From assembly GCA_910584365.1 (NCBI GenBank), contig CAJUAF010000008.1, positions 1 through 64,000 of the forward strand: a DNA stretch of 64,000 nt. Direction: 5' to 3'. This DNA is from an uncultured Muribaculaceae bacterium (GTDB lineage: Bacteria; Bacteroidota; Bacteroidia; Bacteroidales; Muribaculaceae). This document shows, piece by piece, positions 51,210 to 59,260 of the stretch (the first letter of the stretch is position 1; every line of letters starts with the position of its first letter). A program made the translations under genes and the position numbers. The notes under the pieces are model-generated. The model made no database searches, was not told the origin of the DNA, and saw nothing but the letters and a program-made list of their open reading frames with translations.

Positions 51210-51635
51210 TCAGTCGAAGGTTATCCTGAAGGGAGGCTGTTCCTGGACGGTCAGTCCCAGTCTCAGGGAATCGACCCGGGCCTGCATCCGGGACTCGCGG
51301 ATGCGGCTCATGTAGTTCGATTTCTCGCGGATTCGTTCCGTTTTGGCCACCTCCAGCTCGCGCTCAAGGCGTTGGATGGTTTCCATCTGGGTCTGACAGG
51401 TATAGCGGTTGGTTATGTATATCATCAGCATCGCCACCACGCCGAACACCGGAAGCCAGTGGCGGCGGAAAAAGTCGGTGGAGAGGACGCGGCCGTGGAG
51501 GGCGTCTCCCAGGACCGAATCGGCCGGCCGACGGAAATACCGGGTGAACGCCGACAGGCGGCTCTTCCCGGAGGCAGGTTCTCCGTCGGCGGGAGAATCC
51601 TGGAGTATGGGATCGGAATAATTGTCTGTTGCCAT
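51210..51635 (-). CDS. ftsL: FtsL-like cell division protein
   Basis: This 141-residue bitopic protein lies between rsmH and ftsI, the conserved place of ftsL. It has a cytoplasmic N terminus of about 60 residues, a membrane segment (WLPVFGVVAMLMIYITNRY) and a coiled coil (TIQRLERELEVAKTERIREKSN), the FtsL layout. The N terminus is longer than in E. coli, as in other Bacteroidetes. Sequence identity to FtsL is too low to see; topology and place decide. Confidence 0.85.
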   Translation of the reverse strand: MATDNYSDPILQDSPADGEPASGKSRLSAFTRYFRRPADSVLGDALHGRVLSTDFFRRHWLPVFGVVAMLMIYITNRYTCQTQMETIQRLERELEVAKTERIREKSNYMSRIRESRMQARVDSLRLGLTVQEQPPFRITFD

Positions 51636-51647
51636 TGCGGGAGAGAT

Positions 51648-52607
51648 TTATTCGTTAACGGGAAGTTTTACGGCCACACGCAGTTTCGCCGAGCGGGAGC
51701 GGGGATTGCGTTCCATCTCCGCGTCGTCCGGCACGATGGGTTTCGAGGTGAGGCATTTCAGCGGGGAAATTACCTTGCCGAAGAAGTCTTTCTCGATTTT
51801 TCCTTCGAGATTGCCCGTCTTCATGAAATTTTTCACCAGGCGGTCTTCAAGGGAGTGGTAGGTTATGACGGCCAGGCGTCCTCCGGGTCTGAGGACTTCG
51901 ATTGCCTGGAGCAGCATCTCGCGGAGCGCGTCGATTTCGTTATTGACCACAATCCGGAGGGCCTGGAAAATCTGGGCGAGTTCTTTCTTCTCCTGACGCG
52001 GATTGATCAGGGGCTTTACGATTTCCAGCAGCCGCTCTACGGTGTCGACCGAGCCGCGGGCGCGGGCCGTAACGATGGCGCGGGCCAGCCGACGTCCCTG
52101 GCGCAGTTCGCCGTAAAGATAGAAGCTGTCGGCCAGTTCCTCCTCGGAGGCGTCGCGCAGCAGCGTCGCCGCCGAGACGCGGGCATTGCGGTTCATACGC
52201 ATATCCAGGGGGCCTTCCCATCGGAAGGAGAATCCCCGCGAGGGGTCGTCGAAATGATGGAACGACACTCCGAGATCGGCCAGGATGCCGTCCACGCTGT
52301 CGGCGCCGTAGAAGCGGAGGAAATTTTTCAGGTAGCGGAAATTCCCCAGGATGGCGGTGAAGCCGGGGGCCTCGGCGAAGTCGGGGTCGGAAGCCGCCCG
52401 GGCGATTGCCGCGCGGTCCTGGTCGAAGCTCAGCAGGCGCCCTCCGCGGGCCGCGTCGAGGCGGGCGAGGATGGCGCGTGAGTGGCCCCCTCCGCCGAGG
52501 GTGCAGTCGACGTACACCCCGCCGGGGCGTATGTCAAGAGCGTCGAGCGACTGGGTCAGCAGGGCCGGCACATGATAGGGGAGGGATGTTGCAGAGGCTT
52601 CGTCCAT
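51648..52607 (-). CDS. rsmH: 16S rRNA (cytosine1402-N4)-methyltransferase
   Basis: This 319-residue SAM-dependent enzyme (formerly MraW) methylates the ribosomal P site. It shows YHVPALLTQSLDALDI, the SAM loop DCTLGGGGHSRAIL, ILADLGVSFHHFDDPSRGFSF and ITYHSLEDRLVKNFMK, all typical. It is the first gene of the division cluster here. mraZ, which normally precedes it, is absent: meaB is upstream instead. The minus-strand leader has only an imperfect promoter (TAATTTTA). Confidence 0.96.
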   Translation of the reverse strand: MDEASATSLPYHVPALLTQSLDALDIRPGGVYVDCTLGGGGHSRAILARLDAARGGRLLSFDQDRAAIARAASDPDFAEAPGFTAILGNFRYLKNFLRFYGADSVDGILADLGVSFHHFDDPSRGFSFRWEGPLDMRMNRNARVSAATLLRDASEEELADSFYLYGELRQGRRLARAIVTARARGSVDTVERLLEIVKPLINPRQEKKELAQIFQALRIVVNNEIDALREMLLQAIEVLRPGGRLAVITYHSLEDRLVKNFMKTGNLEGKIEKDFFGKVISPLKCLTSKPIVPDDAEMERNPRSRSAKLRVAVKLPVNE

Positions 52608-52743
52608 ATTCTTTCAAATTCGAGCGTAAAATTACAAAAAATCTTGTTAAGAATTTACAACTCCAAACAGAAAAATGGCGAAACCTCCCGAAAAAGTTAT
52701 CAACATCCCGGGATACCGTGTAAATCACCCTCAGACACAACAT

Positions 52744-52774
52744 CTGCGGGTGTTTGCAAATGCAAATTCCGCAG
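52744..52774 (-). terminator. Hairpin after meaB
   Basis: CTGCGG and TTTGCA (52744-52749, 52753-52758) pair with TGCAAA and CCGCAG (52761-52766, 52769-52774). It lies directly after the meaB stop and separates meaB from the division cluster. Confidence 0.5.
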
Positions 52775-52776
52775 GG

Positions 52777-53898
52777 CTATTCCTCCCCGAGCAGACGCAG
52801 GGCCGCCGTGAAGGGGGAGAGGCGGTTGGAAAGCACAAGGCGCTCTGCCTCAGCCAGTGCGGCGGCGCGGTCGGGGTCGTCGTAGAACCGGCGGCGGAGT
52901 TCCGAGTCGATGGTCTCGTACATCCAGTAGCGGGCCTGATGGCGACGCTGCCGCTCGAAGTAACCGTTGGCTTCGATGAAACTGAAATAGCGGTCGATCA
53001 TGTCCCATACTTCGGGTATGCCGAGTTCATAGTAGCCCGAATAACACAGTACCTCGGGTTGCCAGCCCGAAGGGGGAGCGGGCAGGAGCTGGAGCGCCGA
53101 TTTATACTGGGCCTGGGCCAGGCGCGCTTTGTCGATGTTGTCGCCGTCGGCTTTGTTGATGACTATGCCGTCGGCCATCTCCATGATGCCGCGCTTGATG
53201 CCCTGGAGTTCGTCGCCGGCTCCGGCGATCTGAATCAGCATGAAGAAATCCACCATCGAGTGGACCGCCGTCTCGCTCTGTCCGACGCCGACGGTCTCCA
53301 CGAATATGTTGTTGTAACCCGCTGCTTCGCAGAGAACTATCGTCTCGCGGGTTTTTCGGGCCACACCTCCGAGGCTTCCGGCCGAAGGGGAAGGGCGGAT
53401 GAACGCCGATGGGTGCTGGGATAGTTTCTCCATGCGGGTCTTGTCGCCGAGAATACTCCCTTTGGTGCGTTCCGAAGAGGGGTCGATGGCCAGTACGGCC
53501 AGTTTTCCGCCATCCTTGAGGACATGGAGACCGAAGACGTCGATTGAAGTGGACTTTCCGGCCCCGGGAACGCCAGTTATGCCGATGCGGCGCGACTTGC
53601 CCGAGTGTGGAAGGCATTTCTCGATGACTTCCCGTGCCTGGGACTGATGGTCGGGGGCGATGCTCTCCACAAGTGTTACGGCGCGGGAGAGCATCGTGAC
53701 GTCCCCTTTCAGAATCCCCTCGACAAGTTCCGCCGGGGTGTAGACGCGCCTCTTGCGGGGTTTCAGATAGGGGTTCACACAGGGAGGCTGCGTTACTCCG
53801 GAGTTTACGGTAAGGCCGATATAATCGGCGGAGTTCTCGGGATGGTCGTAATGACCGTGATGAGGGTCGAAAGCCTGGGGGTTATTCTTGTTTTCCAT
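52777..53898 (-). CDS. meaB: MeaB-type G3E GTPase (methylmalonyl-CoA mutase chaperone)
   Basis: This 373-residue GTPase has the P loop GITGVPGAGKSTSID (about 107-121), DPSSERTKGSILGDKTRM, IFVETVGVGQSETAV and NKADGDN. MeaB protects and reloads the B12-dependent methylmalonyl-CoA mutase; the old name ArgK refers to the same family. The mutase genes are not in this window, although a B12-import operon is. The N terminus carries an unusual His-rich stretch (DPHHGHYDHP). It follows polA by 26 nt and is likely co-transcribed with it. Confidence 0.92.
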   Translation of the reverse strand: MENKNNPQAFDPHHGHYDHPENSADYIGLTVNSGVTQPPCVNPYLKPRKRRVYTPAELVEGILKGDVTMLSRAVTLVESIAPDHQSQAREVIEKCLPHSGKSRRIGITGVPGAGKSTSIDVFGLHVLKDGGKLAVLAIDPSSERTKGSILGDKTRMEKLSQHPSAFIRPSPSAGSLGGVARKTRETIVLCEAAGYNNIFVETVGVGQSETAVHSMVDFFMLIQIAGAGDELQGIKRGIMEMADGIVINKADGDNIDKARLAQAQYKSALQLLPAPPSGWQPEVLCYSGYYELGIPEVWDMIDRYFSFIEANGYFERQRRHQARYWMYETIDSELRRRFYDDPDRAAALAEAERLVLSNRLSPFTAALRLLGEE

Positions 53899-53924
53899 GG
53901 GAAATGATTTTCGTGTCAGGGGAA

Positions 53925-56705
53925 TCAGTGGGCCTCCAGCCAGTTTGTGCCTGTACCGGCGGAGACATCCAGGGGTACTTTGCCGGAGTATGCGCCCGAC
54001 ATCAGACGCTGCACAAGTTCGCGCATCTGGTCGAGTTCCTCCCGGGGGACGTTGAACACAAGTTCGTCATGTACCTGCATTATCATGCGGGATTTAAGTC
54101 CGAGGCGCTTGATTTCGTCGGAAATCCGTATCATGGCGATTTTGATGATGTCGGCGGCGGAGCCCTGCAGGGGAGCGTTGACGGCGTTTCGCTCGGCGAA
54201 GGAGCGCACTGTGGCGTTGCGGGAATTTATGTCGGGGAGATAGCGCTTACGTCCCATGATGGTGGAGACGAATCCGGCCTTGCGGGCGTCTTCCTTTGAT
54301 TTCTCGATAAATTCCAGGATATGGGGATAGGTCTGGAAATATCCTTCTATCAGTGCTTTGGCCTCCACCCGTGGAATATTCAGCCGTTCGGCAAGGCCGA
54401 AAGCCGAGATGCCGTAGACGGTTCCGAAATTGGCCGTCTTGGCCGCCCGGCGCTGGTCGTCGGTGACTTCCTCGTAGGGGATATGGTTGATTTTCGCCGC
54501 GGTGGCCCGGTGGATGTCGAGCCCCGAGAGGAATGCCTCGGTGAGTTCGGGGTCATCCGATAGGTTGGCCAGCAGACGCAGTTCTATCTGGGAATAGTCA
54601 GCCGACATGATAAGGCATCCAGGATCGGCGATAAACGCCCGGCGCACCTCGCGTCCCTCCTCGGTGCGGATTGGGATGTTCTGGAGGTTTGGATTGGCCG
54701 AGGATATGCGTCCCGTGGCTGTGACCGTCTGGTTGTATGTGGTATGGATTTTGCCGGTCCGGGGATTGACCATTTCGGGGAGGGCGTCGACGTAGGTTGT
54801 CAGCAGCTTGCGCACTCCGCGCACTTCCAGGATGGCATCCACGATCGGGTGGGAGGCACGGTGTTTGAGCAGTACTTCCTCGGTGGTTGAGTAGGCCCCC
54901 GTCTTGGTTTTTCTGGCCCTGGAGTCGAGGTGGAGTTTGCCGAAGAGGATCTCTCCGACCTGCATCGGGGAGCTGATATTGAACTTCTCGCCGGCATAGT
55001 CGTAGACTTTCTCCTCCAGCTGGCGCAGCTGGGCTTTCAGCCCGACCGACATACGGGCCAGTTCGGAAGAGTCGATGCGGACGCCGGTGCGCTCCATGTC
55101 GGCCAGTACGCGGGCCAGGGGAAGTTCGATGTCGTCAAGAAGTTGTTTCTGTCCGTTCTGCTCGAGCAGCCGCGTCAGCGGGCCGCGCAGACGCAGGACC
55201 ATGTCGGCTTGCTGTCCCAGCTGGCTGACTTCCTCACCTGGACGCAGCGCTGGGGCTGATTTAGAAGAGCCGTCGGGGAGGTCATCCATCTGGATCTGAA
55301 GCAGATTCATCACTATGTCGCTGAGCTTGTGGCGCATCTCGGGCTGGAGCAGATAATGGGCCAGCTGGGTGTCGTAATAGGGGGATGTGAGTTCGATGCC
55401 CTCGCGGCTGAGGAGTACCATGTCGCGTTTGATGTCATGGCTGACAAGGGTGAGGCCGGGGGCGGTGAACAGAGGGTGGAGCAGGTTGAAAATCCCCTTG
55501 CGGTCATCCGCAAGCGCGGGAAAGTCAATATACACGGCTTTCCCCTCCGAGGGGCTGAAAGCCGCGCACCGGAGGGAGGCGGTCATCGCCTCGGCGCCGA
55601 CGGCGTAAAGGGCCATACCGAGTTCCTTTCCCTTCAGAGCCTCGTCTACGAATTCCCGGATTTCGGCTTCGGTCTGCAGCGGGCGGTAATCCACCCGGAG
55701 GTCTCCGAGTTTTTTTACGGGAGCGGCCGGCTCGATATCCTCCGATGCCTCCATGAAATCGAACAGGGATGGTTGCGCCGGGATGCCGGGAACAGGTTTG
55801 TCGGAGGGAGTTCCGGTCGGGACTGCCGCCACCTGCGCCATACTGTTCAGCCGCGCCAGGAAAGACTTGAATTCCAGCTCGGTGAAGATTTTTTTCAGTT
55901 CGGGCAGGTCGGCGGGGCGGCGCGTCAGCTGGTCGAAATGTACTGTCAGGGGGACATCGGTGCATATGGTGGCCAGCTTGTAGGAAAAACGGATGTTTTC
56001 GGCGTGTTCAACAAGTTTGCGCCCTATGGCCCCCTTGATTTCCGGGGCATGGGCCAGGAGGTTCTCCACCGAACCGTATTCTCCGATTAGTTTCGAGGCT
56101 GTCTTGGGTCCGACGCCCGGACATCCGGGGATGTTGTCTATGGCGTCCCCCTCCAGGGCAAGCAGATCGATGACCTGCGCGGGGGAACTGATGCCGTATT
56201 TCTCGCAGACTTCTTTTGGTCCGCGAAGCTCGAATCCCTGGCCGCGCATGGAGGGTTTATACATTAATATATTATCTGTCACCAGCTGTCCGTAATCCTT
56301 GTCGGGGGTCATCATGTAGGTCCTGATCCCCTCCTGCTCGGCGATGCGGGCGATAGTGCCGATCACATCGTCGGCCTCAAATCCCGGCATCTCGAAGACA
56401 GCGATGTTGTAGGCCTTGATGATCTCCTTGATTACGGGGACAGAGGCTGAGATGTCTTCCGGCTGGGCCTCGCGCTGAGCCTTGTATCCGGGGTAGAGTT
56501 TATGGCGGAATGTCGGCCCGTGGGGGTCGAAACATACGGCTATGTAGTCGGGATTCTCTTTCCGGAGAATCTCGTCGAGAGTGTTGCAGAAGCCGAAAAT
56601 CGCGGATGTGTTGAATCCGTTGGAGGTGATTCTCGGCGCCCGGATGAGGGCGTAGTATGCTCTGTAAATCAGCGCGTAGGCGTCCAGGAGGAAAAGTTTC
56701 TTCAT
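53925..56705 (-). CDS. polA: DNA polymerase I
   Basis: This 926-residue enzyme has three parts. The 5'-3' exonuclease (1-290) shows LLDAYALIYRAYYAL, CFDPHGPTFRHK and GFEADDVIG. The 3'-5' exonuclease fold follows (about 335-520), but its motif I, normally DxE, reads MALYA at 364-368, so two metal-binding acids are missing; later motifs SHDIKRD (422-428) and YYDTQLAHYLL remain. The polymerase domain has motifs A (ADYSQIELRLLA), B (RRAAKTANFGTVYGIS) and C (MQVHDELVF). Polymerase and flap-nuclease activity should be normal and proofreading weak or absent. It has a TATCTTTG promoter. Confidence 0.95.
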   Translation of the reverse strand: MKKLFLLDAYALIYRAYYALIRAPRITSNGFNTSAIFGFCNTLDEILRKENPDYIAVCFDPHGPTFRHKLYPGYKAQREAQPEDISASVPVIKEIIKAYNIAVFEMPGFEADDVIGTIARIAEQEGIRTYMMTPDKDYGQLVTDNILMYKPSMRGQGFELRGPKEVCEKYGISSPAQVIDLLALEGDAIDNIPGCPGVGPKTASKLIGEYGSVENLLAHAPEIKGAIGRKLVEHAENIRFSYKLATICTDVPLTVHFDQLTRRPADLPELKKIFTELEFKSFLARLNSMAQVAAVPTGTPSDKPVPGIPAQPSLFDFMEASEDIEPAAPVKKLGDLRVDYRPLQTEAEIREFVDEALKGKELGMALYAVGAEAMTASLRCAAFSPSEGKAVYIDFPALADDRKGIFNLLHPLFTAPGLTLVSHDIKRDMVLLSREGIELTSPYYDTQLAHYLLQPEMRHKLSDIVMNLLQIQMDDLPDGSSKSAPALRPGEEVSQLGQQADMVLRLRGPLTRLLEQNGQKQLLDDIELPLARVLADMERTGVRIDSSELARMSVGLKAQLRQLEEKVYDYAGEKFNISSPMQVGEILFGKLHLDSRARKTKTGAYSTTEEVLLKHRASHPIVDAILEVRGVRKLLTTYVDALPEMVNPRTGKIHTTYNQTVTATGRISSANPNLQNIPIRTEEGREVRRAFIADPGCLIMSADYSQIELRLLANLSDDPELTEAFLSGLDIHRATAAKINHIPYEEVTDDQRRAAKTANFGTVYGISAFGLAERLNIPRVEAKALIEGYFQTYPHILEFIEKSKEDARKAGFVSTIMGRKRYLPDINSRNATVRSFAERNAVNAPLQGSAADIIKIAMIRISDEIKRLGLKSRMIMQVHDELVFNVPREELDQMRELVQRLMSGAYSGKVPLDVSAGTGTNWLEAH

Positions 56706-56752
56706 ACTCGGAGGTCTGAAAGGTTGGCGTGAGCCGCTGTCGGCCCGGGTTA

Positions 56753-56784
56753 CAAAGATAATAAATGTTTGCGAAACGGGGAAA
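56753..56784 (-). promoter_or_regulatory. Promoter of polA-meaB
   Basis: On the minus strand TTTC (complement of 56781-56784), 20 nt, TATCTTTG (complement of 56753-56760), about 48 nt upstream of the polA ATG. Confidence 0.6.
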
Positions 56785-57077
56785 TCTTATTTTGTCCGGA
56801 GGGGCGCGGGATGGGGCGATGTCCGCCTATGGGCGGACCACACGACAGGCAGCGCCGGCGGCAACAGGTATCGTCGGGGGGACAGTAACGGGAGGCAAAA
56901 CCGGGGGAAGAGGGAGGGGAGGATGGGCGATTTTGTCAAAATAGTGTAAGGATTGGAAAAAATAGTTGTGGCGCGGGCGGAAAAATTGTGGTTAATTTGC
57001 AGACGGAATTCCTTACTTGAATTTTCATCCCTTACTTTAATATCAATAAACCTTCTTTCAATATCATCAAATCATCC
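56785..57077. other. Divergent intergenic region polA / GH5 gene
   Basis: There is no coding frame I can support. It is G-rich, with a small hairpin GTCCGCC/GGCGGAC at 56821-56838. TTAATTTG (56992-56999), one base off the -7 consensus, is the best candidate promoter for the GH5 gene and would leave a leader of about 75 nt. Confidence 0.45.
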
Positions 57078-59012
57078 ATGAGAAAGATCTTTAGTCTTAT
57101 ATTGATGCTGGTTATGGCCGTCGGCGCCGTGAGCGCAGCCGACGGGTTTTATACGTCCGGCACGAAGCTGATGGACGCCAACGGCAATGAATTCGTGATG
57201 CGCGGCTGCAATTATTCCTACGCGTGGCAGACCGGAAATGAATATTCCGTGATTCCGGCGGCCAAGCGTATCGGCTGCAATTCCATCCGTATCCAGCTTT
57301 CCACGGGGCGGAAGTGGAGCAGGACTTCCCGTTCGGCCGTGGAGCGTCTCATCCGCCTTTGCGAGGAAAACAAGCTGATTGTAATTTTCAATACCCACGA
57401 CGAGACCGGTTCCAATGATTACGGCGACCTGGAGAACGCCTGCAACTACTGGCTGGAAATCAAGGACTTGCTGAACGCCCACCGCAAGACGGTGCTTGTG
57501 AATATCTCCAACGAATGGTGCGGCGACTGGAATTCAGGCCTGTGGGCCGACGGCTATCTTAAAGCGATTCCCAAGCTGCGCGACGGCGGTCTGCTGAACA
57601 CGCTGGTGGTCGACTGCGGAGGCTACGGCCAGTATCCCAAGAGTCTGTTCGACCGCGGACGCGATGTGGCCCGGGCCGACAGGCTCAATAATCTTGTGTT
57701 CTCCATCCATATGTATCAGGATGCGGGCAAGGATGAATATACCGTAAAAAACAATATCGACAGGGGGCTGCAGCTTGGTGTGCCTCTTATCATCGGCGAG
57801 TTCGCCTACCGTCACCAGGGGCATGACGTAGCCTGGCAGACGATTCTGGATTACACCAAGGAGAAAAATGTCGGCTATCTCGTATGGTCCTGGACCGGCA
57901 ACGGCAACGGCGCCGAGGACTGCGATATGTTCGGCGGTTATGACGATTCTTATTATAAGCCCAACGGGACCAACACCGTAAAAGGGCGTAACGGCATCAA
58001 GGCTACCTCCCGTGAGTGCGGCTATTACAGCGGCCAGCAGGGAGGAGGAGAACAGGGTGGCGGTGACGAACCCGGCGGCGATACCCCCGCCGACGGTTCG
58101 GCCCTCTGGACCGGCAACGTGGTCATGGGCGCATGGACCGGGGAGATGGATTACAAGAACACACCGGACAACACCCAGTGGAAGGACAACCTGATGAAGA
58201 ACCTGGCCGTCGGCGACAAACTGGTGTTCCATTATACCGGTGTCTCCTCCGACCCCGAGGCTCCCGGACAGATTCAGTTCGTAGGATTCGGGACGGATGC
58301 CAACTGGACCTGGACCGAAATCGTAAAATATGAGACGATAACCGACGGCAAGTACACCTACACTGTCTCGGGCGATCCTTTCGGGGATTTCACCGACCTG
58401 GAGATGCTTTCGCAGCGTGGATTCGCCGTCAAGGGGCAGAACGCCACTCTTATAAAGGTCGAGCTGGTCAAGGCCGGCGGAGGCCAGGGTGGTGGCGGCG
58501 ACCAGCCCGGAGACTCCCGGGAGACCACCGTTGACACTCCCGACTACAATGTGGCCGACTGGAATACCACGGAATATCATCTGACAAAAGAGAAACTCGG
58601 GACCGTCGGCAGCTCCGATATCGTCCGCCTTTATGTGGAGACAAACAGCGGAGCCGAGGTGCAGGTGGCTTACAAGGACGCCGCCTACAACTGGACCGAA
58701 TATATCGCTTACGCGCCCATCAGCGCCCCCGTTTACGAACTCCGCATGGAGGACCAGGCCCTGCGCGACGGCGCAAACACCGACGGCCTCTACTTCAAGG
58801 GACACGATTACACGATAAAGAAAGTGACCGTGGTCCGTCCCGGCAATTCCGGCATCGACAGTGCTGACAGCGTCCTCTCCGCGCCGACAATAGATTTCGA
58901 CAGTCCGTATGAAATCCATACTCTCGACGGGCGTCGCGTCGGCGAAATGCTCCCCGGGAATATCTACATCCTGCGGCAGGGTACAACCGTCCTGAAATAC
59001 CTCCGGCGGTAA
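57078..59012 (+). CDS. Secreted GH5 (subfamily 8-like) endo-beta-mannanase with two beta-sandwich modules and T9SS-like tail
   Basis: The 644-residue protein starts with a signal peptide (MRKIFSLILMLVMAVGAVSA). Residues 22-312 form a GH5 barrel: RGCNYSYAWQ, NSIRIQLSTG, FNTHDETGSNDY, acid/base Glu146 in NISNEWCGDW, SIHMYQDAG and nucleophile Glu241 in LIIGEFAYRHQG. The overall pattern matches bacterial GH5_8 beta-mannanases. Gly-rich linkers (about 314-335 and 473-485) separate two beta-sandwich modules that may bind glycans. The C terminus (YEIHTLDGRRVGEMLPGNIYIL, about 615-640) resembles a type IX secretion sorting domain. Mannan as substrate is inferred from family. No SusCD pair is nearby, so it is not in a classic utilisation locus. 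Confidence 0.87.
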   Translation: MRKIFSLILMLVMAVGAVSAADGFYTSGTKLMDANGNEFVMRGCNYSYAWQTGNEYSVIPAAKRIGCNSIRIQLSTGRKWSRTSRSAVERLIRLCEENKLIVIFNTHDETGSNDYGDLENACNYWLEIKDLLNAHRKTVLVNISNEWCGDWNSGLWADGYLKAIPKLRDGGLLNTLVVDCGGYGQYPKSLFDRGRDVARADRLNNLVFSIHMYQDAGKDEYTVKNNIDRGLQLGVPLIIGEFAYRHQGHDVAWQTILDYTKEKNVGYLVWSWTGNGNGAEDCDMFGGYDDSYYKPNGTNTVKGRNGIKATSRECGYYSGQQGGGEQGGGDEPGGDTPADGSALWTGNVVMGAWTGEMDYKNTPDNTQWKDNLMKNLAVGDKLVFHYTGVSSDPEAPGQIQFVGFGTDANWTWTEIVKYETITDGKYTYTVSGDPFGDFTDLEMLSQRGFAVKGQNATLIKVELVKAGGGQGGGGDQPGDSRETTVDTPDYNVADWNTTEYHLTKEKLGTVGSSDIVRLYVETNSGAEVQVAYKDAAYNWTEYIAYAPISAPVYELRMEDQALRDGANTDGLYFKGHDYTIKKVTVVRPGNSGIDSADSVLSAPTIDFDSPYEIHTLDGRRVGEMLPGNIYILRQGTTVLKYLRR

Positions 59013-59026
59013 TCTTGCAATTTTCC

Positions 59027-59080
59027 TCGCCCCGAGGGGCGAAAAATAAGGCGGTGTGTCAAAATTTTGATACGCCGCCT
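59027..59080 (+). repeat. Two-hairpin intergenic element, copy 2
   Basis: TCGCCCC/GGGGCGA (59027-59042) is followed by AAAAATAAG and a 16-bp stem (59049-59064 with 59065-59080). The plus-strand RNA is fully paired with two G-U pairs, while the minus strand would have mismatches. It shares GGGCGAAAAATAAGGCG and the hairpin plan with 1889-1948. It lies 15 nt after the GH5 stop and may terminate that gene. Confidence 0.65.
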
Positions 59081-59186
59081 ATAATATATTCTGTCAATCA
59101 ACCATATAAATAATAAATAATAGGTGGGGAATAAACAATTTAACAATATTTAACTGAATAAACAGAGTTATTTCTATATTTATTCA

Positions 59187-59194
59187 TAATTTTG
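59187..59194 (+). promoter_or_regulatory. -7 element of the large Fn3/MAM-like gene
   Basis: TAATTTTG is a full -7 match 66 nt upstream of the ATG at 59261, in AT-rich DNA; the -33 element is not clear. It rules out the upstream in-frame TTG at 59192 as a start. Confidence 0.55.
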
Positions 59195-59260
59195 CGAAAA
59201 TTAAGATTGCCTTTGCATTTTGCTTGCATAACCATAAAATCATTGTCAAACGTTTTTATA

